From: Arhodomonas sp052060015
Lineage (GTDB): Bacteria; Pseudomonadota; Gammaproteobacteria; Nitrococcales; Nitrococcaceae
DNA length: 64,000 nt
Assembly (NCBI RefSeq): GCF_052060015.1
Contig: NZ_JBPODZ010000002.1
Coordinates: 1 to 64,000 of the forward strand
Reading direction: 5' to 3'
Positions 33,577-41,291 of this stretch are shown one piece after another. The notes beneath the pieces were generated by a model, which was given only the letters and a program-made list of their open reading frames with translations, had not been told where the DNA came from and made no database searches. Numbering within the stretch: the first letter of the stretch is position 1; every line of letters starts with the position of its first letter. A program made the position numbers and the translations under genes.

Positions 33577-33593
33577 CAAAACGGACCGTTTTG
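33577..33593. promoter_or_regulatory. Palindromic operator upstream of the suf operon
   Basis: The perfect 8-1-8 palindrome CAAAACGG-A-CCGTTTTG lies 20 bases upstream of the regulator start. On the minus strand it sits immediately 5' of TAGAAT, a likely -10, so it occupies the -35/spacer region. Probably the autorepressor site of the Rrf2 regulator. Confidence 0.55.
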
Positions 33594-33615
33594 GTACACA
33601 TTAAATTTGCGGCGC

Positions 33616-34491
33616 TCAAAGCTCCTCGAGGATCTCCGCGCGCTTGGCCTCGTACTCCTCGTCGGTGATCAGCCCGTCGTCATGCAGGTCCTCGAGCCGT
33701 TCCAGACGCTCGCGGATGGTGACGGGCACGGCACTACCACCAGCCTGCGTTCCTTCGCTAGTTGGCTCCCGCGTGTCTGCCGCCTCGCTATCTTCCGCTC
33801 CGCGTCGCGCTTGGGGCAGTTCCGGCAGCGCACCGTCTGCCGTCTCCACCGGCAACACCACCCAGTCCTCCCGTGGTGTCGAAGAGCCCCAGCCCCGGCT
33901 CCAGACGCGGTTGCCCTCGATCAGCACCCCCTCGCGGGTACCCACCGGTGCCCGTTCCAGATAGGCCGCGGTCTCGCCCTGCGGGAGCGGCTCGTCCAGC
34001 GCGCCGAACAACAGGTTCAGCCCCCGCTCGTCGACGAAGGCCCGGACCGTGGTCAGGCGCACCGGGTCGAAGAAGGTAAAGCCCCCACGCCGGCCGGCCA
34101 CGGCGATCGCCACGGCCTCCTCCGGCCCCGCCTCGGCCAGGCCCCGCACGAGTCCGGGGACCAGCAGATCCAGATCGGCGGCATCGAACAGGCGCACGGT
34201 GCGGTCCTCGCGTTCCTGCTCCCGCAGCTTGATGTCGTACAGCGCCTGGCGCAGCCACTGAGCATCGAGCTGTACCGGGTGGCGATAGTCACCGCCTTCG
34301 GCCTCGGCAGCGACCCGGCGGACCCAGCCGCGTTCCGGCTCCGACCAAAGGGTCTCGATGGCGGGGACCACCCCCGGCGGCGCCTCCTGCTCCGCCTCTG
34401 GTGGCGGCGCGACACTGGCGCAGCCCCCTAACACCCCGGCGAACAACCCGATGGCCGCCAGTCGGAATACCCCCTTGCCCGGTCCTTGCAT
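33616..34491 (-). CDS. Lipoprotein with C-terminal SHOCT domain
   Basis: A 291-residue lipoprotein: MQGPGKGVFRLAAIGLFAGV then LGGC lipobox. The ATG at 34491 gives the cleanest signal; one at 34506 is possible. The middle region (about 60-210) has alternating strands and helices (WSSTPREDWVVLP-like segments; RLFDAADLDLLVPGLVRGLA) and is not recognised. The C-terminal 33 residues (IRERLERLEDLHDDGLITDE then EYEAKRAEILEEL) form an SHOCT domain, a short oligomerisation module. Transcribed alone, with the suf regulator downstream on the same strand after 58 bases. Function unknown. Confidence 0.72.
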   Translation of the reverse strand: MQGPGKGVFRLAAIGLFAGVLGGCASVAPPPEAEQEAPPGVVPAIETLWSEPERGWVRRVAAEAEGGDYRHPVQLDAQWLRQALYDIKLREQEREDRTVRLFDAADLDLLVPGLVRGLAEAGPEEAVAIAVAGRRGGFTFFDPVRLTTVRAFVDERGLNLLFGALDEPLPQGETAAYLERAPVGTREGVLIEGNRVWSRGWGSSTPREDWVVLPVETADGALPELPQARRGAEDSEAADTREPTSEGTQAGGSAVPVTIRERLERLEDLHDDGLITDEEYEAKRAEILEEL

Positions 34492-34628
34492 CTCCGATTC
34501 CCCCATGCTGTGTCCTGACAAACGCTCGCGCGAGCCTATCACCGGCGCATCACCGGTGTCCGCCTTCCCCGGATGACAGCCCGCCGGGCTACAATCGGCG
34601 GAGCACCGGCCGCCGAGCCCCTAACAGT

Positions 34629-35597
34629 ATGCCCGCATCCCCCTGGCTGATCGCCGATATCGGCGGCACCCACTCCCGATTCGCCCTGGCCGAGCCGGAG
34701 GGGGCGGGGCCACGGGTCGTGGCGTGCCTTCGGACCACCGAATACGCGGACCCGGCGGCGGCGATCCGCCATTACCTCCGGGGGCTGCCACCGGCCGACC
34801 GCCCGAGCCACGCCCTCTGCGCCATCGCCGCACCGGTGACCGGGGATGCGGTGGAGATGGCGAACGGCCCCTGGCGTTTTTCCATCCGCGCGCTGCGCGA
34901 GACCCTCGGGCTCGAGGAGCTCCGCGTGGTCAACGATTTCGTCGCCCAGGCCCTGGCGGTACCCGGCCTGGACGGGGGGGATGTCCAACCGGTGGCAGCG
35001 GCAACGCCTGCTGAGGGGGCGCCGATCGGGGTCATCGGCCCCGGCACGGGCCTGGGGGTCTCCCTGCTCGTGCCCTGCGCCGGTGGCTGGCACGCCATCG
35101 CCACGGAAGGCGGGCACACCAGCTTCGCGCCGGCAAACCCGCGGGAGGACGCCATCGCCGCCCGGATCCGGGCGCGCTTCGGCCACTGCAGCCACGAGCG
35201 CGTCGTCTCCGGTCCCGGCCTCGTCACCCTCTACGACACCCTCGCCGCCCTCGACGGCGCCCCCGGGGGCGCCACGGATCCGGAGGCGATCACCGCCGCG
35301 GCACGCCGGGGCGAGGCCCGGGCCCTCGAGTGCGTGGCCCGGTTCACCGAGATACTCGCAGCCGCGGCAGGCGACCTGGCACTCACCGCCGGCACCCGCG
35401 GCGGCATCTATCTCACCGGTGGCGTCGTCCCGGCGCTCGGCGATCTGTTCGACGAGGTGCGCTTCCGTGGCCGTTTCCGGGCCAAGGGGCGACTGCACGG
35501 CTATCTCGCTGCCATCCCGGTATGGCGGGTCAAGACCGCGCTGCCGGCCCTCGGCGGCCTCGCCAGCGCGGTGCGGAACAGGACCCTGCCCGACTGA
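34629..35597 (+). CDS. glk: Glucokinase
   Basis: A 322-residue ROK-unrelated bacterial glucokinase (Glk family) that phosphorylates glucose with ATP. Phosphate-1 motif ADIGGTHSRFALAEP, catalytic Asp in VVNDFVAQAL, phosphate-2 motif GPGTGLGVSLLVP, sugar-binding EGGHTSFAP and C-terminal TGGVVPAL are all present. Length fits E. coli Glk (321). The ATG at 34629 is the family start; the open frame upstream is spurious. The marR gene follows by 36 bases, with no other sugar genes nearby. Confidence 0.92.
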   Translation: MPASPWLIADIGGTHSRFALAEPEGAGPRVVACLRTTEYADPAAAIRHYLRGLPPADRPSHALCAIAAPVTGDAVEMANGPWRFSIRALRETLGLEELRVVNDFVAQALAVPGLDGGDVQPVAAATPAEGAPIGVIGPGTGLGVSLLVPCAGGWHAIATEGGHTSFAPANPREDAIAARIRARFGHCSHERVVSGPGLVTLYDTLAALDGAPGGATDPEAITAAARRGEARALECVARFTEILAAAAGDLALTAGTRGGIYLTGGVVPALGDLFDEVRFRGRFRAKGRLHGYLAAIPVWRVKTALPALGGLASAVRNRTLPD

Positions 35598-35633
35598 TAT
35601 CATGGTCCGAATGCACGAGCACAGGGCCGCCCC

Positions 35634-36122
35634 ATGACCCGACCCCCACAGCCGGACCCCAATCTCACCGACGGCCTCGGCATTATGCTCGCGGAGACCG
35701 CCCAGCAATGGCGCCAGGCCCTGGACGTGCGCCTCCAGCCCCTGGGGCTCAGCCAGGCGAAGTGGCGCACCCTGGTGAACATCTTCCACGGCGGCGAGGG
35801 ACTGACCCAGCGCGAGCTCGCGGCGCGCACCGGCATCGAGCCGCCCACCGTGGTGCGCCTGCTCGACCGTCTCGCCGCGGACGGGTGGATCGAGCGTCGC
35901 CCCTGCGCCGACGACCGCCGGCGCAACCGCATCTACCTCACCGCCAAGGCCCACCGCACCCTGGACCACATCATGAGCGTGGCCGCGGAGCTTCGCGGCG
36001 AGCTGGTCGCCGGCCTCGACGAGGACGAGATCCGGGCGACCATGCGCGTACTCGAGCACCTGCGCCACCGCGCCGCCACCATCACCGAATCCGGACGGGA
36101 CGACGGCACTACTGGCGGATGA
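35634..36122 (+). CDS. MarR/SlyA-family transcriptional regulator
   Basis: A 162-residue winged-helix regulator. The DNA-binding core is LTQRELAARTGIEPPTVVRL with LDRLAADGWIERRPCADDRR and the wing RRNRIYLTAKAHR; it is close to SlyA-type MarR proteins. Cys in the wing (RRPCADD) could be redox-sensitive. It converges on, and overlaps by 14 bases, the quinone oxidoreductase gene, a common MarR target type, so it may regulate that gene or itself. Ligand unknown. Confidence 0.88.
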   Translation: MTRPPQPDPNLTDGLGIMLAETAQQWRQALDVRLQPLGLSQAKWRTLVNIFHGGEGLTQRELAARTGIEPPTVVRLLDRLAADGWIERRPCADDRRRNRIYLTAKAHRTLDHIMSVAAELRGELVAGLDEDEIRATMRVLEHLRHRAATITESGRDDGTTGG

Positions 36123-37092
36123 CCAGCTTGCCGAGGTGCGTACCGGACTCCATCAGGCGATGGGCCTCCGGCGCCTCGTCGAAGGGAATCTCCCGGTCCA
36201 GCACGGGCGCCAGCACGCCCTCGGCGAACAACGGGAGGATCTCCCCCTCGAATCGCCGGGCCAGGGCGATGCGCCGCTCCAGCGGCAGGCTGCGCATGGT
36301 CATGCCGCGCACCGTGAGCCGGTTCATGAGCACGGCGCCTAGATTGAGCTCCGCCTTGCGCCCGGCCATCAACCCCACCAGCACCAGCCGCCCCTCGGGG
36401 CGCAGGGCCTTCAGCGCTTCGGGCAGGCCGTCTCCGCCAATGAGATCCAGCACCACATCGGCCCCCCTGCCGTCGCTGGCTGCCGCCACGGCGTCCGCCA
36501 GCGTGGCGCTGCCGTCATCGACGAACATCGCGTCCAGGCCGTGGCCCGCGGCCGCCTCCAGCCGGGACTGCCCGCGGCCGGTGCCGAGGCTGCGCGCCCC
36601 CAGTGCCCGTACCACCTGGGTGGCGGCGGTGCCGATCCCCGAGGTCGCGCCACGAATGATGCACCACCCGCCGCGGGGCAGCTCGCCCTCCAGGGCCACC
36701 GCACGCCAGGCGGTGAGGAAGGCCTCGGGCACGGCCGCCGCAGCGGTGTCGTCCAGGTGCGGCGGCACGGCCAGGGTCTCACGCTCGTTGACCAAAAGCC
36801 GCTCGGCATAGGCGCCGCCGCCGACCAGGCCCATGACCCGGTCCCCGGCGGCACGCAGGACACAGCCCGCGCCGAGGGACTCCACCTCGCCCACGTATTC
36901 CAGGCCGGGCACGTCGGCCACGGCGCCGGGCGGCGCCGGGTAATGCCCCATGCGCTGAATCGTATCGGCGCGATTGACCCCGGTGGCGCGCACCCGCACC
37001 ACCAACTGGCCAGGCCCGGGGACGGGGTCGGGACGCTCGTCGAGGCGCAGCACCTCCGGGCCGCCGGGTTCGGTGATCTGCCATACGCGCAT
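36109..37092 (-). CDS. Zinc-free quinone oxidoreductase (MDR family, PIG3-like)
   Basis: A 327-residue NAD(P)H-dependent oxidoreductase of the medium-chain family. The N-terminus MRVWQITEPGGPEVLRLDER and GLEYVGEVESLG are typical of TP53I3/PIG3-like quinone reductases. The nucleotide site is IIRGATSGIGTAATQVVRAL, and the C-terminal signature MRSLPLERRIALARRFEGEI with HRLMESGTHLGKLVI is PIG3-specific. No structural or catalytic zinc ligands are seen. Adjacent to the marR gene, tail to tail. Confidence 0.88.
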   Translation of the reverse strand: MRVWQITEPGGPEVLRLDERPDPVPGPGQLVVRVRATGVNRADTIQRMGHYPAPPGAVADVPGLEYVGEVESLGAGCVLRAAGDRVMGLVGGGAYAERLLVNERETLAVPPHLDDTAAAAVPEAFLTAWRAVALEGELPRGGWCIIRGATSGIGTAATQVVRALGARSLGTGRGQSRLEAAAGHGLDAMFVDDGSATLADAVAAASDGRGADVVLDLIGGDGLPEALKALRPEGRLVLVGLMAGRKAELNLGAVLMNRLTVRGMTMRSLPLERRIALARRFEGEILPLFAEGVLAPVLDREIPFDEAPEAHRLMESGTHLGKLVIRQ

Positions 37093-37128
37093 CGCGTTGC
37101 TCCTTGTTTTGCGGGGTTTCGCGGGCGG

Positions 37129-38568
37129 TCAGCCGGTAATCCATGCCTTGGGATAGAGGCTGGCATAGGCCATGGTACCGTCGCGCTGGCGCCCCCGTAC
37201 CCGGGCCATGCCGAGACCGTATCCCCCATGGCGGATAATGGCATACGGCCCCTGCGGTTCGGACCCCCGGAGGCGGTACAGCGGCTCCCGGCGGACATAG
37301 CGCTCGCGCTCGTCGGCATCCACGTCCAGGAGGTTGGCGCTGGCCCGCGGCCCCCACTCCAGGGCGAAGGCGGTGGTGGGTTTCGGCGGCCGCGCCTGCA
37401 ACCCGAGCACCGGCAAACCCGTGGTCTGGGGGGCAATGCCAGGAGGTACGCGATGATCGGCGCTGGCCGCATAGAGGTAGCGCCCGCCACCCATCACCGC
37501 GGTGAGGCCCTCGAAGGCCGCGGCGGGCACCCCATAGGCATGCGCCAACGCCTCCAGCGCGTCGGCATCGGCCTGCGGCGGGGATCGCAGGTCCCCCTCC
37601 GGTGACGCCCCATCGACCTTCTCCAGGACGGCCACGAAGAACCCGCCGGTGTCGTTCTGGTGGGGCCAGACGCGGAGGCAGCCCGCCACCGAGGGATCGA
37701 ACCGCACCCCCTCCCAGTCCGTGAGCCCCGCCGATGCGGAAAAACCGTCCAGCGCCGCGGGCCGCACCCGGAGCTCCCCGGGGCGGGCGCGGAGTACCGC
37801 GTCCACCACCGCCTCGTTCTCCTCGGGGGCCAGGGTACAGGTGGCGTAGACGATGCGCCCGCCGCGGCGGGTGAGCCGTACCGCGCGCTCCAAGAGCTGA
37901 CGCTGGCGGCGGACCAAGCGCGCACGCATGCCCTCGTCGGCAACATGGAAGCCCCGCCGCGGGGCATCGCCGACGAGCTTGCGCCAGATGCCCTCGCCAC
38001 TGCAGGGGGCATCCACCAGCACCCGGTCGAAGGGCCCATTGGCCAGCGCCAGGTCCTGGCCCGGCCCCAGGGTGACGGTCACATTCATCAGGCCCAGGCG
38101 CTTGATGGTGGCCTGCAGGGCGGAGAGGCGGCCGCGCTGGGCCTCGTTGGCGTGCACCGTGCCCCGGTTGGCCATGGCGAGGGCGATCTGGGCGGTCTTG
38201 TTCCCCGGGGCCGCGCACAGGTCCAGGACGCGCTCCCCCGGCCGCGGGTCCAGTAGCATCACCGGCACCATGGCCACCGCCTCCTGGGACTGATACAGGC
38301 CGGCATAGAAGCCCCAGTGGCCACCGGTGCCGGTACCGGCGGGCAGGGCCAGCGCAGAGGGGTGCCATGGCAACGGGCTCGCCTCTATGCCCTGCTCCGC
38401 CAGCAGCGCGCTCAGGGCCGCCCGGGAGATGCGGCACGGGTGTGGCCAGACGGTGGGGGCCAGCGGCCGCTCCAGGCTGGCGCGGAAGGCGTCCCAGTCC
38501 CCCACCACGCGGCGGTAGCGCCGGTAGACGGCATCCACCGCCGACCCCACGGCGTCCGCCCGCGCCAC
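37129..38568 (-). CDS. rRNA (cytosine-C5) methyltransferase, RsmF/NSUN family
   Basis: A 479-residue SAM-dependent RNA m5C methyltransferase. SAM motifs are VLDLCAAPGNKTAQIALAMA and VHANEAQRGRLSAL; the two catalytic cysteines lie in VDAPCSGEG and YATCTLAPEENEAV. The C-terminal extension (about 300-479) with ALEWGPRASANLLDVDADER and GYGLGMARVRG resembles the PUA-like tail of RsmF, which modifies 16S rRNA C1407. It begins at GTG 38568, 12 bases after the amidotransferase stop, without a strong ribosome site, suggesting coupling. Confidence 0.87.
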   Translation of the reverse strand: MARADAVGSAVDAVYRRYRRVVGDWDAFRASLERPLAPTVWPHPCRISRAALSALLAEQGIEASPLPWHPSALALPAGTGTGGHWGFYAGLYQSQEAVAMVPVMLLDPRPGERVLDLCAAPGNKTAQIALAMANRGTVHANEAQRGRLSALQATIKRLGLMNVTVTLGPGQDLALANGPFDRVLVDAPCSGEGIWRKLVGDAPRRGFHVADEGMRARLVRRQRQLLERAVRLTRRGGRIVYATCTLAPEENEAVVDAVLRARPGELRVRPAALDGFSASAGLTDWEGVRFDPSVAGCLRVWPHQNDTGGFFVAVLEKVDGASPEGDLRSPPQADADALEALAHAYGVPAAAFEGLTAVMGGGRYLYAASADHRVPPGIAPQTTGLPVLGLQARPPKPTTAFALEWGPRASANLLDVDADERERYVRREPLYRLRGSEPQGPYAIIRHGGYGLGMARVRGRQRDGTMAYASLYPKAWITG

Positions 38569-38579
38569 GCCGGCGCCGC

Positions 38580-39302
38580 TCAGGAGGCCTCCTTCGCCGG
38601 GATCTCACAACCGCGGGCGAATTCCCGCAGCAGGCTCGCGAAGGCATCGTGGTGATGGACCGCCGAGAGCGCCTGGCGGCCCTGGCGCGCCGCGACATCC
38701 CCCGCCTTCTCCGAGACCCGGGGCAGCAGCGCGGAGAAGAAATCGTGATCGAACTCGGGATGCCCCTGGACGGTGACCACGCCGGGACCCGCAAAGAGGT
38801 AGTTGGGGCAAAACGCACCGCCGGCCAGCCGGACGAGCCCCGGCGCCGGTGTCAGGACCTGATCCTGGTGTACGGAAAGCAGGGCCAACGGATCCCCGGG
38901 CGACCAGCCGGCAAAGGCCCGTTCGGCGGCCACCGGGTAGATGCCGAGGCCCCAGCCCCCGGGGGCTCGGCCGACCTCCCCGCCCAGGGCCGCATGGATG
39001 ATCTGATGACCGAAACAGATGCCCGCCAGGCGCACCCCCGCACGGTGGGCGCGGGCGGTGAACTCCCGCAGCTCCGCCACCCAGGGGGTGTCGGCGAAGG
39101 CATCGGCCCGGGAGCCGGTGATCACCCAGACATCGGCGTCGGCCACCGATGCCGGCCGCTCCCCGACGTGGAAGCGCCATTCCGCGAGCGTGCCGGCACC
39201 AGTGAACAGGGCGTGGAACAGGGCCCCGTAGCTCGGCCAGCGGGTCTGGAGGCCCTCCTCCAGGTCATCGCACACCAGGATGCCGATGCGCGGCTCGCTC
39301 AT
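38580..39302 (-). CDS. Class I glutamine amidotransferase-like protein
   Basis: A 240-residue stand-alone GATase1 protein of the GMP-synthase-like group (YLR126C/GuaA-like). The nucleophile is C96 (AGICFGHQIIHAALGGEVG); His and Glu lie in VVTVQGHPEFDHDFF. Such proteins may hydrolyse gamma-glutamyl compounds or supply ammonia to a partner; none is evident here. It overlaps the upstream hypothetical gene by 4 bases and leads into the rRNA methyltransferase gene. Confidence 0.85.
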   Translation of the reverse strand: MSEPRIGILVCDDLEEGLQTRWPSYGALFHALFTGAGTLAEWRFHVGERPASVADADVWVITGSRADAFADTPWVAELREFTARAHRAGVRLAGICFGHQIIHAALGGEVGRAPGGWGLGIYPVAAERAFAGWSPGDPLALLSVHQDQVLTPAPGLVRLAGGAFCPNYLFAGPGVVTVQGHPEFDHDFFSALLPRVSEKAGDVAARQGRQALSAVHHHDAFASLLREFARGCEIPAKEAS

Positions 39303-39685
39303 GCCGCCGGACGCCCTCGCCCGAACCAGCGACGCAACCACCCCCGGCCGGCCGGCGCGGTCGCGGGCGCCTGCGCGACCGCCGGGGCATCCCGGGCAGC
39401 GGCCTCGGCCGCCGCCCGGGCCTCGGCGGCGAGAGTCAGCTCACGCCGAAGGAAATGATTCATGGCCCCGTGGTTGCCGAGGATGGTGACGAAATCCAGC
39501 ATGACGTCGCGGACACGCTTGAGGTCGTAGCGGGCCGAACCGATCAGGTCCCGCTGCTCGAGATACTCCTCCAGGCGCGCGCTCGCGCCGCACAGGCCGG
39601 CAAAGGCCTCCAGCTTCTCGATCTGCATCCGGACATCCCAGCCGAGCTCATCGGCGACGCGCAGGAACTGATCCACCATGAGCAT
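39299..39685 (-). CDS. Hypothetical helical protein
   Basis: A 128-residue protein that I do not recognise. It is mostly helical (MLMVDQFLRVADELGWDVRM, QIEKLEAFAGLCGASARLEE, DLKRVRDVMLDFVTILGNHG), with an Ala-rich linker and a basic aromatic end (RGWLRRWFGRGRP). No signal peptide or transmembrane segment. ATG at 39685 with GGGGTG upstream is preferred over one at 39679. It overlaps the amidotransferase start by 4 bases. Function unknown. Confidence 0.6.
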   Translation of the reverse strand: MLMVDQFLRVADELGWDVRMQIEKLEAFAGLCGASARLEEYLEQRDLIGSARYDLKRVRDVMLDFVTILGNHGAMNHFLRRELTLAAEARAAAEAAARDAPAVAQAPATAPAGRGWLRRWFGRGRPAA

Positions 39686-39720
39686 TTTCGCACCCCGCAA
39701 CCACACCCTCCAACGACGAC

Positions 39721-39746
39721 GCCCCGACGGCCGAAACCATCGGGGC
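39721..39746. terminator. Hairpin downstream of bioY
   Basis: GCCCCGA (39721-39727) and TCGGGGC (39740-39746) form a 7-bp stem around a 12-nt loop, between bioY and the next gene on the same strand. No U tract, so it may be a weak terminator or mRNA-stabilising structure. Confidence 0.35.
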
Positions 39747-39860
39747 ACGGGATATTGTGGCGGTGCAACATGGTGATCTCAAGGCCTCGTGGCATCGGTG
39801 TTATCGATGATCCGATCGAGGCGCTCTATCACTCCAGGGCCACGGCAGCGCCGGGGTACG

Positions 39861-40436
39861 TTACCCGGCCGTCCCGCCCCGCCCCGTGCGGGCGAAGGCA
39901 TAACCTAGCAGGCCCGCGCCGGCGATCTTCAGGGCGGCACCGAGGAGGAAGGGGAGCACGCCCACGGCGATGGCCTTCTGCAGATCCCCGAGGACCACGG
40001 CGAGCCAGCTGACGCCAAAGGCGTATACCACCAGGTTGGCGATAAAGGCCGCGGCGATGGCGGTCACCGGGTTGCGCACCCAGCCCCGCACCGCCAACTG
40101 CCCAGCCACCCAGGCAGCGACCACGAAGCCGATCAGATAGCCACCGGTGGGCCCGGCCAGATACGCCGGCCCGCCGCCGTGGGCGAACACCGGCAGCCCC
40201 ATGAGCCCCTCGCCGAGATAGGCGAGCACGGTGGCGGCGCCGAGCACCGGCCCGTAGACGAGCCCCAGCGCCAGCACCACGAAGGTCTGCATGTTCAGCG
40301 GCACCGGCCAGAAGGGGATCTCCACCCGCGCGGACAGGGCCAGCAGGATGGTGCCCGCCAGCACCGAGACCACCGCGCGCCCCAGGCTGCCCTGGGCCCA
40401 GGCGCCCACGGGGAGGGATTGCGTGTTCGCCGTCAT
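39861..40436 (-). CDS. bioY: Biotin transporter substrate-binding subunit BioY
   Basis: A 191-residue, six-helix membrane protein that binds biotin as the S component of an ECF transporter, or works alone. Family motifs include ALSARVEIPFWPVPLNMQTF, YLGEGLMGLPVFAHGGGPAY and LAGPTGGYLIGFVVAAWVAG. The ribosome site decides the start: GGAGGAG lies 7 bases before the ATG at 40436 but abuts the one at 40442. No bioM/bioN energising genes are nearby, as often in proteobacteria. It lies downstream of xdhC but is unrelated in function. Confidence 0.9.
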   Translation of the reverse strand: MTANTQSLPVGAWAQGSLGRAVVSVLAGTILLALSARVEIPFWPVPLNMQTFVVLALGLVYGPVLGAATVLAYLGEGLMGLPVFAHGGGPAYLAGPTGGYLIGFVVAAWVAGQLAVRGWVRNPVTAIAAAFIANLVVYAFGVSWLAVVLGDLQKAIAVGVLPFLLGAALKIAGAGLLGYAFARTGRGGTAG

Positions 40437-40514
40437 CGTCATGCTCCTCCGGTTGTTATCGACGAGCAGGCGAAGTGTCCCAAAAACCGTAAACCCTGTC
40501 ATCCCCAGCCGGGT

Positions 40515-41291
40515 TTACGCCGCCTCCCGCTGCTGCAACAGCTGCGCGGCCACCGCCACCGCGATCTCCGCAGGGCGTTTGCCGCCGACACCCGGCACGC
40601 CGATGGGTAGGACCAGGCGGTCCACCACCTCCGGCGCCAGCCCCCGCTCGGCGAGACGGTGACGGAAACGCCCGCGCTTGGTCTTCGAGCCGATGGTACC
40701 CACGAAGGGAAAACGCCCACTGCGCAACGCCGCTTCCACGATGTCCAGATCCAGGTCGTGGCTGTGGGTCATGGCGATGACGAAGGCACCGTCGACGAGG
40801 CGGTCCACCTCCTCCGCCGGGGCCGCAGCGGTGACCGCCTCGACGTTGCCCGGCACCGTCTCCGGAAACATTCCCGGTCGGGAATCGACCCAGCGCACCC
40901 GGCAGGGTAGCTCCGCGAGCAACCGCACCAGGGCCCGGCCGACGTGCCCCGCACCGAAGAGCCCGATTCGCAGGCCCTCGATCCATAGCGGCTCGAAGAG
41001 CAGGCGCATGCGCCCACCACAGGCCTGGTCCACGGCATCGTCGAGGGTGTAGGCCTCGAGGACCGGCCCCTCCGAGGCCTCCGGGCCGGCGGCCAGGATG
41101 GCCCGGGCCTGCTCCTGGGCGCGCAGCTCCACCGTGCCGCCGCCCAGGGTGCCGTCGCTGCCCTCGGCGGTGACGATCATCTTGGCCCCGGGCTCCCGGG
41201 GAGAAGAGCCCTCGATGGCCACCAGGGTCACCAGGACACAGGGCTCATCCCGGGCGTGGACGGCGGCCAGGGCGTCGATCCAGTCATTCAT
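40515..41291 (-). CDS. xdhC: Xanthine dehydrogenase accessory protein XdhC
   Basis: A 258-residue XdhC/CoxI protein that binds molybdenum cofactor, promotes its sulfuration and delivers it to xanthine dehydrogenase. The N-terminal XdhC motif EGSSPREPGAKMIVTAEGSD is followed by a Rossmann domain (RIGLFGAGHVGRALVRLLAE; AMTHSHDLDLDIVEAALRSG; FPFVGTIGSKTKRGRFRHRL). A conserved Cys sits in DQACGGRMRLLFEP. It overlaps the xdhB stop by 4 bases, completing an xdhABC operon. Confidence 0.93.
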   Translation of the reverse strand: MNDWIDALAAVHARDEPCVLVTLVAIEGSSPREPGAKMIVTAEGSDGTLGGGTVELRAQEQARAILAAGPEASEGPVLEAYTLDDAVDQACGGRMRLLFEPLWIEGLRIGLFGAGHVGRALVRLLAELPCRVRWVDSRPGMFPETVPGNVEAVTAAAPAEEVDRLVDGAFVIAMTHSHDLDLDIVEAALRSGRFPFVGTIGSKTKRGRFRHRLAERGLAPEVVDRLVLPIGVPGVGGKRPAEIAVAVAAQLLQQREAA

